Assembly: GCA_903837785.1 (NCBI GenBank) | Contig: CAILVY010000183.1 | Location: forward strand, 1-60,772 | Length of the DNA: 60,772 nucleotides | Direction of reading: 5' to 3' | DNA from: Candidatus Hydrogenedentota bacterium | GTDB lineage: Bacteria > Hydrogenedentota > Hydrogenedentia > Hydrogenedentales > CAILVY01 | Shown here: one piece after another, positions 17,901 to 26,329 of the stretch | Numbering within the stretch: the stretch's first letter is position 1 | How the letters are laid out: each line of letters begins with the position of its first letter | Notes under the pieces: generated by a model | What the model saw: only the letters and a program-made list of their open reading frames with translations | Databases searched by the model: none | What the model was told of the DNA's origin: nothing | Made by a program: the position numbers and the translations under genes

Positions 17901-17982
17901 AGTCTGCCTGATAACTGGTGGCCATCCAGTCCGCGTTGATCGGGGTGCCGCCGTCGCCGAGGCCGGATTTTGACCCAGCCAC
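14917..17982 (-). CDS. FG-GAP repeat surface protein, C-terminal part (frameshifted from the upstream part)
   Basis: This 1,021-residue frame continues the FG-GAP protein whose N-terminus lies at 17661-18932. It holds ten of the fourteen FG-GAP/integrin-alpha-like repeats (each with a calcium loop of the type AGDVNGDGYADV). A beta-sandwich region (about 680-900) follows, then a run of alternating Glu-Gly, then two copies of a dockerin/EF-hand-like motif: DQDGDGFINLSELLRVIQFFN and the degenerate DLSELLRLIQFFN. The first residue is a GTG inside the coding frame, with no ribosome binding site, so it is not a real start. The break is one missing base near 17974: neighbouring repeats read WLGS-ASGLG, whereas here WLG runs into the wrong frame. 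It may be a true mutation or a sequence error. Confidence 0.7.
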   Translation of the reverse strand: MAGSKSGLGDGGTPINADWMATSYQADSYFGGTVSTAGDVNGDGYADVLVGARTYDVVGSHEGCAFAWLGSSTGLGVDGTPANADWRAAGDRDMALLGSSVGTAGDVNGDGYADVIVGAYHRDADALVSAGAVCVWLGSATGLGAEGTLANADWRREGDVAGAGLGGAAATAGDVNGDGYADVLAGANGYDTSTGRAYAYMGSAGSLSTDSLWTPDGEGMSDNFGCSTSSAGDVNGDGYADVIVGARGHNSGSGRVYVYYGSASGLSALPDWTADGGATGDRFGAAVSTAGDVNGDGYSDIIVGAYYDDENALSNAGRVFVWLGAAAGLGDNGTPDNADWIATGDQASGSLGYSVASAGDVNGDGYSDIIVGAQSYDRGQTNEGTVFVWLGSASGLGENGTPANADWIAESDQESAQFGYSVSSAGDLNGDGYSDIIVGANKYDSGLIDEGGAFVWLGSASGLGENGTPVNADWTAMGYQGSANLGASVATAGDVNGDGYAEILVGAFGYDVDAVDAVGTAYVWLGSASGLGANGAPANADWAAASDKNLSWLGYSVSGAGDANGDGYADVVVGANHRNTASLVGAGAVYVWFGSASGLGPDGIPANADWGKEGDQAYGELGNSVAMAGDVNGDGYADLIVGAEMYSSETGRAFVYVGNGEAGYGVSLNPRQRRSDDAGPIARLGASDSETSLRLAALGRTPFGYGRVKLECEVKPAGAPFDGLGTIQSAAWRDADAGGAQLNELMAGLAADAGYCWRVRLLFHPASTPFQQKSRWFSMPWNGGTELDFRTVADSIPPGVTLACDAPDPADGDIVILATLSEPSADFSDSDIAPSNAAVAGFSGSGMNYSFTLHPLAQGLFSCVVSADSFHDAAGNPNTASNAISRTYDVAEGEGEGEGEGEGEGEGEGEGEGEGEGEGEGGPPEYHTADQDGDGFINLSELLRVIQFFNSDGYHCDAAGEDGYNPGPGDRLSCLQHQSDYNPADWAVDLSELLRLIQFFNSGGYHACPGEGTEDGYCVGP
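15223..15309 (-). repeat. hexanucleotide microsatellite encoding a Glu-Gly linker
   Basis: Eighty-seven bases of repeating GAAGGC/GAGGGT-type hexamers (minus strand) encode 29 alternating Glu and Gly residues. The run separates the folded domains from the two EF-hand-like C-terminal motifs. Tandem hexamers can gain or lose units by slippage without breaking the frame, so linker length is probably variable between strains. Confidence 0.9.
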
Positions 17983-18932
17983 ACAAGGGCCGCGCCCTCA
18001 TCCGCAAATCCGCCGTCATAGGAGTCGGCGCCGGCGATGATGTCCGAATACCCGTCCCCATTCACGTCTCCGGCGGTGGATACTGCGACGCCGAGGTGCG
18101 CGTCGTCCTGATCGGCTTGCCCGATCCAGTCGGCATTGGCCGGGGTGCCGTTCTCGCCGAGGCCCGCGGCCGAGCCCAGCCACACAAAGGCCGCACCCTC
18201 CCGCAACTGGCCGGCACTATAGCGGTAGGCGCCTGCAATGATGTCCGAATACCCGTCTCCGTTGATGTCGCCCGCCGTGGAGACCGAATAGCCGAAACAG
18301 GAAGCGGCCTGATTGCTCTCTGCGGTCCAGTCGGCATTGGCCGGGGTGCCGTTCTCGCCCAGGCCGGCGGCAGAGCCCAGCCAGACGAAGACGCGGCCCT
18401 CGTTTGTCTCGCCGCGATCATAATTGTAGGCGCCGACGATGATGTCCGAGTAACCGTCCCCGTTCACGTCCCCGGCGGTCGATACGGAACACCCCATCCG
18501 GGCCCCGCTCTGGCCGCTCTCCGCCGTCCAGCCGGAGAGCAGCGACAGGCCGCTTGCGGACCCGTAGTAGACATAGACGCGGCCCGCATCGGAGGAATAG
18601 CCCAGTGCGCCGACGATGACGTCCGAATACCCGTCCCCGTTCACGTCCCCCGCCGTAGCGAGCGAGAAGCCGTAGAAGTCGTTGACCCCCTCGCCATCCG
18701 TCGTCCAGTCCGCTTCTGTCGCCAATCCCCTGGCAGGGTGCGGCAGCGTCCGGGCGTCCTGCTGCGCGACATTGTATTCCTGCCCTGCGATCCGCGGCTG
18801 AAGCTGCGCCCACCACGCGTGAGAGGCGCCGGACGGAAGCAAGGCCGTCGTGGACCCGGCCTCCACCGCGAGCGCAAAGGCCATCGCCGCCATGAACACC
18901 GCGAAGCTTCCCGGATTCCGAAAAATGCGCAT
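17661..18932 (-). CDS. FG-GAP repeat surface protein, N-terminal part (frameshifted)
   Basis: Start ATG 18932, preceded by GAGGGGG. A signal peptide (hydrophobic core FAVFMAAMAFALAVEA) leads into four FG-GAP repeats with calcium loops such as AGDVNGDGYSDI. Around codon 320 (near 17974) one base is missing and the frame drifts out of register, ending at 17661; the repeats continue in the other frame of the downstream feature. Restoring one base would give a protein of about 1,340 residues with 14 repeats, i.e. enough for two seven-bladed propellers. The intact protein would be exported and calcium-binding, probably adhesive. It has its own promoter at 19034-19062, divergent from the fucosidase operon. 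Confidence 0.7.
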   Translation of the reverse strand: MRIFRNPGSFAVFMAAMAFALAVEAGSTTALLPSGASHAWWAQLQPRIAGQEYNVAQQDARTLPHPARGLATEADWTTDGEGVNDFYGFSLATAGDVNGDGYSDVIVGALGYSSDAGRVYVYYGSASGLSLLSGWTAESGQSGARMGCSVSTAGDVNGDGYSDIIVGAYNYDRGETNEGRVFVWLGSAAGLGENGTPANADWTAESNQAASCFGYSVSTAGDINGDGYSDIIAGAYRYSAGQLREGAAFVWLGSAAGLGENGTPANADWIGQADQDDAHLGVAVSTAGDVNGDGYSDIIAGADSYDGGFADEGAALVWLGQNPASATAAPRSTRTGWPPVIRQTRISAARCPRRAMSMATATPTCLSERVLTTSWEAMKGAHSHGSVPPRAWVWTAPRPMPTGERRVTATWRSSARPWGQRAT

Positions 18933-19033
18933 GATTCTTCCCCCTCGCAAAGACAACACGGCCGCTTGCACGGCCCAGATTGTCTCAGGACAAGCACCCA
19001 CCTCGACCCATCCCGTTTCTGTGACCCCGTTTG

Positions 19034-19062
19034 ATTCTAGGAGAAAACAGCGGGTCTGTCAA
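19034..19062 (-). promoter_or_regulatory. promoter of the FG-GAP gene
   Basis: On the minus strand TTGACA (19062-19057), exactly 17 bases, then TAGAAT (19039-19034). The start of transcription is expected near 19027, giving a leader of about 95 bases before ATG 18932. Confidence 0.7.
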
Positions 19063-19147
19063 TCATCTGAATTCAACAGAATGGCAACGGACAGGCGTTG
19101 CGGCGATACCAGGCCGGTCCCCGGATGCCCTGCTTTTCTTCTCTCCG

Positions 19148-19176
19148 TTGACTCGCCCGGCCCGCATCCCGATAAT
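19148..19176 (+). promoter_or_regulatory. promoter of the fucosidase operon
   Basis: TTGACT (19148-19153), 17 bases, GATAAT (19171-19176). Transcription should begin near 19183, about 46 bases before the fucosidase ATG. It is divergent from the FG-GAP promoter, with about 85 bases between the two -35 boxes. Confidence 0.7.
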
Positions 19177-19228
19177 TGGGCGATATCGCCGGGGCGCACC
19201 CGCAAAACGCACGAGAGGACGCAATCCC

Positions 19229-20626
19229 ATGAACACCCGATGCCGAGTGAAAACCCTCTCCGTGATGGCCGCCTTGTTCATCGTGATGTTCGTGTCACGG
19301 GCGGCAGGCGTCCCGGCCGGGGAGCCTCTCCTGCCCAACCTGGAGTCTGCCGGGCAACGCGAGGCGCGCCTTGCGTGGTGGCGCGAGGCCCGCTTCGGCC
19401 TCTTCATCCATTGGGGACCCGCGAGCGTGAACGGCACGGAGATCAGTTGGTCCCGCCGGGGCCATCCCCACGATCATCCGGGCCTGGAAAGTGTGCCGGC
19501 CGAGGTCTATGACGCGCTCTATCAGCGCTTCAACCCGGTGAAGTTTGACGCGGATGCCTGGATGCAACTGGCCAGGGACGCCGGCATGAAATACGTTGTC
19601 TTCATCACGAAACACCACGACGGCTTTTCGATGTGGCCGACGAAACTGCGGCCCGAATACAGCATCGCCGCCACGCCGTTCCAGCGCGATATCTGCAGGG
19701 AAATGGCCGATGCCGCCCACAAGCACGGCCTGAAGCTCGGCTGGTACTACTCGACGCGCGACTGGACCCACCCCGATTACCTCGCCGGGGACAACAGGAA
19801 GTACGACGCGTTCTACCGGGCGCAGGTCTGCGAACTGCTCTCGAACTATGGCCGGGTCGACATGCTGTGGTTCGACCACGTGGCCGGCAACTGGCGCGAT
19901 TACGATTTTCAGGACTTGTTCAACAGCCTCTACCGGCTCCAGCCCGGCATCCTCGTCAACGACCGCGCCGCCCGGTTCATCCGCGAGACGCAGGACAAGC
20001 CTGCTCCTGACCTGGCCTCGCTTGTCCGGGGCGACTTCGACACCCCCGAGCAACGCATCGGGAAGTTCCAGAACGACCGCCCGTGGGAATCGTGTGTCAC
20101 GATGACGGAGTGCAAGGATGGCGGCGGCTGGTCCTACCGCCCCGATGGCCGAACCCGCACGTTCGAAGAATGTCTCCGGATGCTGGCCAGTTGCGCTAGC
20201 GGCGACGGCAACCTCCTTCTGAACGTGGGCCCGACGCCGTCCGGGGAGATCCTGGCCGAGCAGGCCGCGGTACTCAGGAAGTTGGGGGCATGGCTGGCCC
20301 AATACGGCGAGAGCATCTACGGTACCCGCGGCGGTCCGTTCCGCAACGGCGAATGGGGCGGGGCCACGTACAAAGACAAGGCCATCTATCTTCATGTCTT
20401 CCGCTGGAACGGCGATCACCTGAAGCTTCCGCCGCTCAAGGCCAGGCTGCTTAAAGCCACGGCCCTGACCGGCGGCGATGTGACTGCGGAACAAGGCAGG
20501 AAAGCCCTGCAGCTCCGCCTCGCGCCGGCGCAACAGGACCAGATCGATACGGTCATCAAGCTTGAACTGGACGCGCCCGCGGCGGACGAGTTCCGGAACG
20601 GACAGCCGCTGGCCGTCGCGGAATAG
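19229..20626 (+). CDS. alpha-L-fucosidase, GH29, secreted
   Basis: A 465-residue GH29 enzyme that removes alpha-linked L-fucose from glycans, predicted to be exported by the signal peptide MNTRCRVK...LFIVMFVSRAAG. Family landmarks: WWREARFGLFIHWGP near the mature N-terminus, the sugar-binding FITKHHDGFSMW, and VDMLWFDH with the nucleophile candidate D216 (the usual motif is WFDG; here His follows). The substrate-loop region CVTMTECKDGGGWSY and the GDGNLLLNVGPTPSG turn are typical. The ATG at 19229 has GAGAGGA upstream; an in-frame extension to 19031 is not supported, because the promoter at 19148-19176 lies inside it. It is the first gene of a run of five same-strand genes. Confidence 0.93.
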   Translation: MNTRCRVKTLSVMAALFIVMFVSRAAGVPAGEPLLPNLESAGQREARLAWWREARFGLFIHWGPASVNGTEISWSRRGHPHDHPGLESVPAEVYDALYQRFNPVKFDADAWMQLARDAGMKYVVFITKHHDGFSMWPTKLRPEYSIAATPFQRDICREMADAAHKHGLKLGWYYSTRDWTHPDYLAGDNRKYDAFYRAQVCELLSNYGRVDMLWFDHVAGNWRDYDFQDLFNSLYRLQPGILVNDRAARFIRETQDKPAPDLASLVRGDFDTPEQRIGKFQNDRPWESCVTMTECKDGGGWSYRPDGRTRTFEECLRMLASCASGDGNLLLNVGPTPSGEILAEQAAVLRKLGAWLAQYGESIYGTRGGPFRNGEWGGATYKDKAIYLHVFRWNGDHLKLPPLKARLLKATALTGGDVTAEQGRKALQLRLAPAQQDQIDTVIKLELDAPAADEFRNGQPLAVAE

Positions 20627-20715
20627 ACGGCAGGTCGGACGCTGAGTCCACGAGCGGCAGCTTTCGAAAAACATGCCCGGGACACCGGGCTCGGCACGGA
20701 AGGGAAGGTTGGCAC

Positions 20716-23700
20716 ATGGGCGGAATTCTCCTCGTCGCATCGGCGCTTTGGGCATTGTCGGCACCGTCGGCTCAACTGGCGTTCAGCGACCCGGCCCGGC
20801 TGGCGCCGCCCCCGGCCGACGCGGCCGGGTTTCCGTCCAGCAATGCCGGTCTCGATGCACGGGAAGGGTTCTCGACGCCGCCGCCGGGCTACGGCGAGGT
20901 GCCGTTCTGGTGGTGGACCGGCGACCCGCTGGACAAGGAGCGGCTGCTGTGGCAACTTGATAAGCTGCACGCCGCGGGCATTCCCGGCGTTCAGATCAAC
21001 TACGCGCATGATCCAGGCATGCTCACGTATCCCGTCGAGCCGCCGATCTTCTCGGAGCCGTGGTGGGACATCTGGCGATGGATGACCGAGGAATGCCGCA
21101 AGCGCGGCATGGGCATCGGGCTGAGCGGCTACACGATTGACTGGCCGGGACATGACAATCTGTTCTATCAAATCGGCGTCACGGACGGATCGGTGCGCGG
21201 CGCAAGCCTCATCCACAAGTCGATGCGGGTGAAAGGCCGGAAGGACTTCTCCTGGAAGCTGCCGGACGGCTGCATTGGCGTCACCGCGTACAAGCTGAAG
21301 GACGACGCGATTGTTCCCGGGTCCGGGGTTTCCCTGCAGTCACAGGTCCGCGACGGACAGCTCGAATGGACGCCCCCGGCGGGTCAGTGGCAGGTGATTG
21401 CCGTAATCAAAGAATCACCGGAGCGTTCGGTGGACCCGATGGACCCGGCTTCGGGGCAGAAGGTCATCGAGCGGTTCCTGCAGCCCTTCGCAGACCACTG
21501 CCCGGGCGAGAGCGGCAAGGCGCTCAACTACTTCTTTCACGACGAACTGAATTTCGGGGTGCACGGCTGGCTCTGGACGGAGCGTTTCGCGGCCGAATTC
21601 GAGCGGAGAAAAGGTTACGATATCGTGCCGGTGCTGCCGGCGCTCTTCTGCGACATTGGCCCGAGCACCCCGAAAATACGCCTCGACTATTCCGACGTGA
21701 TGGTTTCGCTCACGGAAGAATGCTTCTTCCGCCCCATCTTCGAGTGGCACTGGAAACGGGGCATCACGTATGCCTGCGATCCCGGCAGCCGGGGCGGCGA
21801 CCCACTCGAGTTCGGCGATTATTTCCGCTGCATCCGGTGGTACGCGGCGCCGGGCCACGACACGCCCGGCGGCAAGGCAGACCTGCACAAGGACAAGGTG
21901 TCCAGCTCCATCGCCCACCTCTATCAGCGCCCGCGGGTGTGGCTCGAGGGCTACCACAGCCTGGGCTGGGGCGCGACGCCGGCCACGATCTTCGACTCGT
22001 CGTGCAAGAACTTCCTCTACGGCGCGAACCTGCTCAACCTGCACGGCCTCTACTACACGACCCACGGCGGCTATTGGGAATGGGCGCCGCCCTGCTTCCA
22101 TTTCCGCATGCCCTACTGGGAACACATGGGCTCGTTCTTCCGCTACTTCGAACGGCTCAGCTATCTCCTCAGCCAGGGCGTTCACCGCTGCGATGTGGCG
22201 ATTCTCTATCCGACCGCGCCGCTGGAGGCCGGATTGGGGAACAAGGCCGTGGAGACCGCGTTCACGACGGGCGACGACCTCTATATGCAGCATGGCATCG
22301 ACTTCGATTTCATGGATTTCGAATCGCTGGACCGGGCACAGATTCAGGAGCGGCAGCTTTGCGTGTCCGGCGAGGCGTACCGGGTGCTGATCCTGCCGTC
22401 GATGCGGGCGCTGCGGCAGTCCACCCTCGACAAGGCGCTCGCGTTCTATCGGGCCGGCGGCGTGGTGCTTGCCACGGGTGCCTTGCCGGAGGCCAGCGAC
22501 CGCATCGGGCGCGAAGATGCGGAACTCGATGCGGCCGTTCGCGAACTGTTCGGCGTGACGGCAGCCCAGGCGCGGGACGGAAAGACCGCCCCGCCGCAAA
22601 CCTCCGACGGCGGCGGCGTGGGGGCCGCCGTGAAGGCCCATGACGCCCTCGCAGCACTGATCACCCGTTCGATTCCCCGCGATTTCGTGCCGGAAGGCGC
22701 CGCGCAGGTGCTGCACCGGAAGATTGGCCCGCGCGAGGTCTATCTCGTCATGGGCGCGGCGAAGAACTCGGAATCTTTCTTCCGCGCCACCGGCACGGCC
22801 GAGCTGTGGGACCCGTGGACAGGAGGCTCCCGGCCCCTCCACGGCCTGTCTCCCGCGGAGGGCGGCACGCGCCTGCGCATGCCGCTCGATGCGGCGGAGG
22901 CACAGTTGATTGTCTTCGAGCCGGGCGAATGCGGCATCTCCGTCGAGAAGACGGATCTTGAGGACTTAATCGACGCCGGGGTGAAGGAGGGGAAGGTGAT
23001 CGTTACGGGCTATGCCCGAAGCGCCGGCGAGAAGACCGCGGTGATTCATCAGGGTTCCCAGATGCTCACGCTGCGCGGCGAGGCCCCGGCCCCGGCTGCG
23101 CCCGTCGCGGTGGACGGCCTGTGGGACGTGGAATTGAAGCCGACGCTGGACAACCGATGGGGTGACTTCCGGCTTCCCGCGAGCGACGCCATGATCGGCG
23201 CCGAGGCCCGGCAGTTTCTGTATGCCGAAGAGACTGCCGCCAATCCGGGCTGGGAAGCGGCGAACGTCGATGACGCCCCATGGAAGAAAGTCACCCATTC
23301 CTTCGGAACGCGCTTCTGGAAGCTCGGCCCTCTGGCGGGCGGCGATTCCGCCGTGGAGGAGCAGCTTGCCCGCCTTACGGCAGTGGATCCCTCGCGCCCG
23401 GTGGCGATGGACGGAAAGGAATCGTCCTGGCAGGCCTATGAATTCTCGATGCGCTGGGGAGTCGAGGGCGATCCGGGGCCGCAGGGGTATCACGGGCTGA
23501 AGGAACTGATCTCCGATGACTTCATCGTTCTCGGACAACCCAAGCGCGCGGATACGGCCATCACGTATGAGAAGGAGCCGCAGGGCACGCGCTACTACCT
23601 GTGGACTTCGGCCTGGGCGCCGCGCGCGATGGAGGCGACCATTCTCGCCGGGAACATCAAGCCATCCGCCGTCTGGGTCAACGGCGCAAAGATCGAGGAC

Positions 23701-26238
23701 TTCTCGGCCACGGTTTCGCTCAAGGCCGGCGCCAACCCGGTGCTGCTGCGCTACGACGCCGCGGGGCGCACCCACTTCGTGCTGAAGGCGGCGGGCGCGG
23801 CCGCGGAGGCCCCGGCGGTCCCGTTGGCGATGCGCTGGAACAGCGAACCCGGCATCGTGCCCTTCGACGCGAAGCCGCGGGAAGAGCATCCCGCCGGATG
23901 GTACCGCTTCGTATCGCCGCCCGGGCTGCAGCAGATGACGATCGTGGCGCGCGGCGCGGTGCAGGCCTGGGCGGACGGCACGCCGATGACGGTTTCTGCG
24001 GGCAAGCAGCGCTCCGACGGCGCAACGGAATACACCGCGGCGGCGGCGCAGGTCAACCCGCTCGCCGCAAAGGTGGCGCTGCGCATCATGCAGGAGCGCG
24101 GTTGTTACGGCGGGGCGGCCCTGCCTGAACCCATCGCGCTCACCTGCGGCCCGGGCCGGATGCCGGCAGGCGACTGGGCGCAGATGGGGGCGTTGGCGGA
24201 TTACTCCGGCGGCCTGTGGTACCGCAAGACGATTGCCCTCACTCCCGAACAAACCCGGGGCCGGGTCCTGCTTGACCTCGGCCGCGTATGTGCCACCGCG
24301 GAGATATTCGTCAACGGACAGTCCGCGGGCGTGAAACTCACCCCGCCGTGGACACTGGACATTTCCAGTCTGGTCAAGCCGGGCGACAACCGCATGGAAA
24401 TCCTCGTCTGCAACACCCTGGCAAATCACTACGGGACGATTCCGACGCGCTATCGGGGCTCGCCGGAATCCGGCCTGATCGGCCCGGTCAGCATCCAGAC
24501 GAGCAGTCTGATCACCTTGACTTCAGGCGATGCAGCATCTTCGAAGAGCGGCGCGCAACAACCAACGGGCAATGCGGAGCGTATCGTGTTGGGCATCGAC
24601 AAACGGGTCCTTCATCCGGTGCGCAATGAGCATGAAAGGGCGAAATTGAGCCTGACCGCGCTCTACTCCGACGGCTCGCAGCGTGCGCTCTCGGCTTCGG
24701 AGGCCGTGATTACCGCAAAGACCAGGCAGGCCAGCGGGGGCGTGGAAGTTGTGGCGATCGAGGGCGACGAGCTGGTGCCCAGGGAAGGAGGCATCGCGAC
24801 GGTTGAAGCGGCGTTCGAAGACGGAGGCCGGCGCCTGACGGCCAGCGCCGACGTGGTGGTCGCTCCCTTCTATCGGGACTATCACCAGACCCTGGTGCTG
24901 AAACTCTTCCTAGGCATGGAGGGTGAGCCGGTCCCGCGCCTCGCCAAAGAGCCCTTGTTTCAACGGGAACACGACGTGATGTGCACCTTTGAGGAGGCTC
25001 TCGAAACCATTCGAAAGACCGATAATCTGACGCGCGGGATGGCGAAGATCGTCTATCTGGTTGGATGGCAGAAGGGAGGCCACGACCACGGATATCCCGC
25101 CTGGGGTGACGTGAACCCCAGGCTGAAGCGCAGGGAGGATGCTACGGCCCTCGACAGTCTCCGCTGGCTCATTCGCGAGGCGCGGAAGTTCAACACGACG
25201 GTGAGCCTGCACATCAACATGACGGATGCCTACAAGCAAAGCCCGTTGTGGGATGAGTACGTTGCCAGGGACTGCCTGGCCAAAGACGAGAACGGCCGGC
25301 TGCTCGTCGCGGGAATCCAGATGGAGGGGGAGGACATGTACAACGTGGTCTATCCCCAGGAATGGAGCGCAGGGCTGGCGCAGCGGCGAATAGACGCCCT
25401 CATTGAGATGATCCCCGAACTCCTCGAGGGACACACGATTCACATTGACGTGTTCATTGCCCAGCGCGAAGGCGGCAAACCGATCAGCCCGTGGCATGCG
25501 CTGCCCGGGCATGGCGGCCTGACGCCGGAAAGATATGTCGAGACCCAGCGCAAGATCTTCCACTATTGGCGCGAACGCGGCTTTGATGTCACGGGCGAGG
25601 GCATCTTCTGGGCGCATCCGGCGGGCGAGGGATTCACTGGATTGCAGGCGATGTCGTGGTGGTACCCGGACGACCGAAGCTATCAGATGCAGATTCCGGA
25701 ATGCCTGATGGCCAGGGGACGCACGGACCGCGGCGGCGATGGCGATTTCCGCTTCGGATCGAGCATGCACGGAGAGGAAATCTACACCCGGGACAGGGAC
25801 AACTTGCCCGGTTTCCTGGGCATGTTCTGCAGGACTACCCTGCCGTGGTATTACCTGAGCCGGCTCGACCGGGAGAAATTCGAGCACGATGCGCTGTACT
25901 ACAGCGACGGGGTGGTCGCCCGGCTCGAAAAGGGAAAGCGCATCATTCGCGACGATGAGTTCCTGCTTCGCGAGGACGATAATCTCTTCGTTCCCGCACT
26001 GTGGAACGAGAGGGAGATCATCGCCTACAGCAAGCCGGGCTACAGGAACAAGTCGTGGAGACTGCCCATCAGTTGGAGCGGCGTTTCCCGGGTTGACACG
26101 TACCGAATCACCCTGGACGGCTGCGTGCTTCAGAACGCGGGCGTCCCGGTCGCCGACTCCAGACTGGTCCTGTCGCTGGATGAGGACGAGGCGGTCAGCA
26201 TTGTGCCGTCCGGATCCCGGCCTGCTGGAATGAATTGA
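20716..26238 (+). CDS. two-domain glycosidase: GH106-like (alpha-L-rhamnosidase type) fused to GH101-like (endo-alpha-N-acetylgalactosaminidase type)
   Basis: An 1,840-residue exported protein. After a signal peptide, residues about 55-1270 match the GH106 rhamnosidase layout: EVPFWWWTGDP, then a barrel with FFHDELNFG and RPRVWLEGYHSLGWG, a class I glutamine amidotransferase-like segment (YRVLILPSMRAL), and beta-sandwich domains ending in a sugar-binding fold (YRKTIAL...FVNGQ). After an Ig-like linker, residues about 1386-1835 form a second catalytic domain resembling GH101: YLVGWQKGGHDHGYPAW, TVSLHINMTDAY, and carboxylates D1578 (HTIHIDVF) and E1628 (DVTGEGIFW) as nucleophile and acid candidates. 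A single GH106 enzyme is usually about 900-1,150 residues, so the length supports a true fusion. GGAAGG lies upstream of ATG 20716. The gene is 89 bases after the fucosidase. Confidence 0.75.
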   Translation: MGGILLVASALWALSAPSAQLAFSDPARLAPPPADAAGFPSSNAGLDAREGFSTPPPGYGEVPFWWWTGDPLDKERLLWQLDKLHAAGIPGVQINYAHDPGMLTYPVEPPIFSEPWWDIWRWMTEECRKRGMGIGLSGYTIDWPGHDNLFYQIGVTDGSVRGASLIHKSMRVKGRKDFSWKLPDGCIGVTAYKLKDDAIVPGSGVSLQSQVRDGQLEWTPPAGQWQVIAVIKESPERSVDPMDPASGQKVIERFLQPFADHCPGESGKALNYFFHDELNFGVHGWLWTERFAAEFERRKGYDIVPVLPALFCDIGPSTPKIRLDYSDVMVSLTEECFFRPIFEWHWKRGITYACDPGSRGGDPLEFGDYFRCIRWYAAPGHDTPGGKADLHKDKVSSSIAHLYQRPRVWLEGYHSLGWGATPATIFDSSCKNFLYGANLLNLHGLYYTTHGGYWEWAPPCFHFRMPYWEHMGSFFRYFERLSYLLSQGVHRCDVAILYPTAPLEAGLGNKAVETAFTTGDDLYMQHGIDFDFMDFESLDRAQIQERQLCVSGEAYRVLILPSMRALRQSTLDKALAFYRAGGVVLATGALPEASDRIGREDAELDAAVRELFGVTAAQARDGKTAPPQTSDGGGVGAAVKAHDALAALITRSIPRDFVPEGAAQVLHRKIGPREVYLVMGAAKNSESFFRATGTAELWDPWTGGSRPLHGLSPAEGGTRLRMPLDAAEAQLIVFEPGECGISVEKTDLEDLIDAGVKEGKVIVTGYARSAGEKTAVIHQGSQMLTLRGEAPAPAAPVAVDGLWDVELKPTLDNRWGDFRLPASDAMIGAEARQFLYAEETAANPGWEAANVDDAPWKKVTHSFGTRFWKLGPLAGGDSAVEEQLARLTAVDPSRPVAMDGKESSWQAYEFSMRWGVEGDPGPQGYHGLKELISDDFIVLGQPKRADTAITYEKEPQGTRYYLWTSAWAPRAMEATILAGNIKPSAVWVNGAKIEDFSATVSLKAGANPVLLRYDAAGRTHFVLKAAGAAAEAPAVPLAMRWNSEPGIVPFDAKPREEHPAGWYRFVSPPGLQQMTIVARGAVQAWADGTPMTVSAGKQRSDGATEYTAAAAQVNPLAAKVALRIMQERGCYGGAALPEPIALTCGPGRMPAGDWAQMGALADYSGGLWYRKTIALTPEQTRGRVLLDLGRVCATAEIFVNGQSAGVKLTPPWTLDISSLVKPGDNRMEILVCNTLANHYGTIPTRYRGSPESGLIGPVSIQTSSLITLTSGDAASSKSGAQQPTGNAERIVLGIDKRVLHPVRNEHERAKLSLTALYSDGSQRALSASEAVITAKTRQASGGVEVVAIEGDELVPREGGIATVEAAFEDGGRRLTASADVVVAPFYRDYHQTLVLKLFLGMEGEPVPRLAKEPLFQREHDVMCTFEEALETIRKTDNLTRGMAKIVYLVGWQKGGHDHGYPAWGDVNPRLKRREDATALDSLRWLIREARKFNTTVSLHINMTDAYKQSPLWDEYVARDCLAKDENGRLLVAGIQMEGEDMYNVVYPQEWSAGLAQRRIDALIEMIPELLEGHTIHIDVFIAQREGGKPISPWHALPGHGGLTPERYVETQRKIFHYWRERGFDVTGEGIFWAHPAGEGFTGLQAMSWWYPDDRSYQMQIPECLMARGRTDRGGDGDFRFGSSMHGEEIYTRDRDNLPGFLGMFCRTTLPWYYLSRLDREKFEHDALYYSDGVVARLEKGKRIIRDDEFLLREDDNLFVPALWNEREIIAYSKPGYRNKSWRLPISWSGVSRVDTYRITLDGCVLQNAGVPVADSRLVLSLDEDEAVSIVPSGSRPAGMN

Positions 26239-26329
26239 AGGCAGATCGGTCCCGACAGAGTGTCCCTGCGTTTCAGATAACCGATTCGGGACGCGCATCA
26301 ACGATGCCGCGCCGAGGGAAGGAGCGCCA

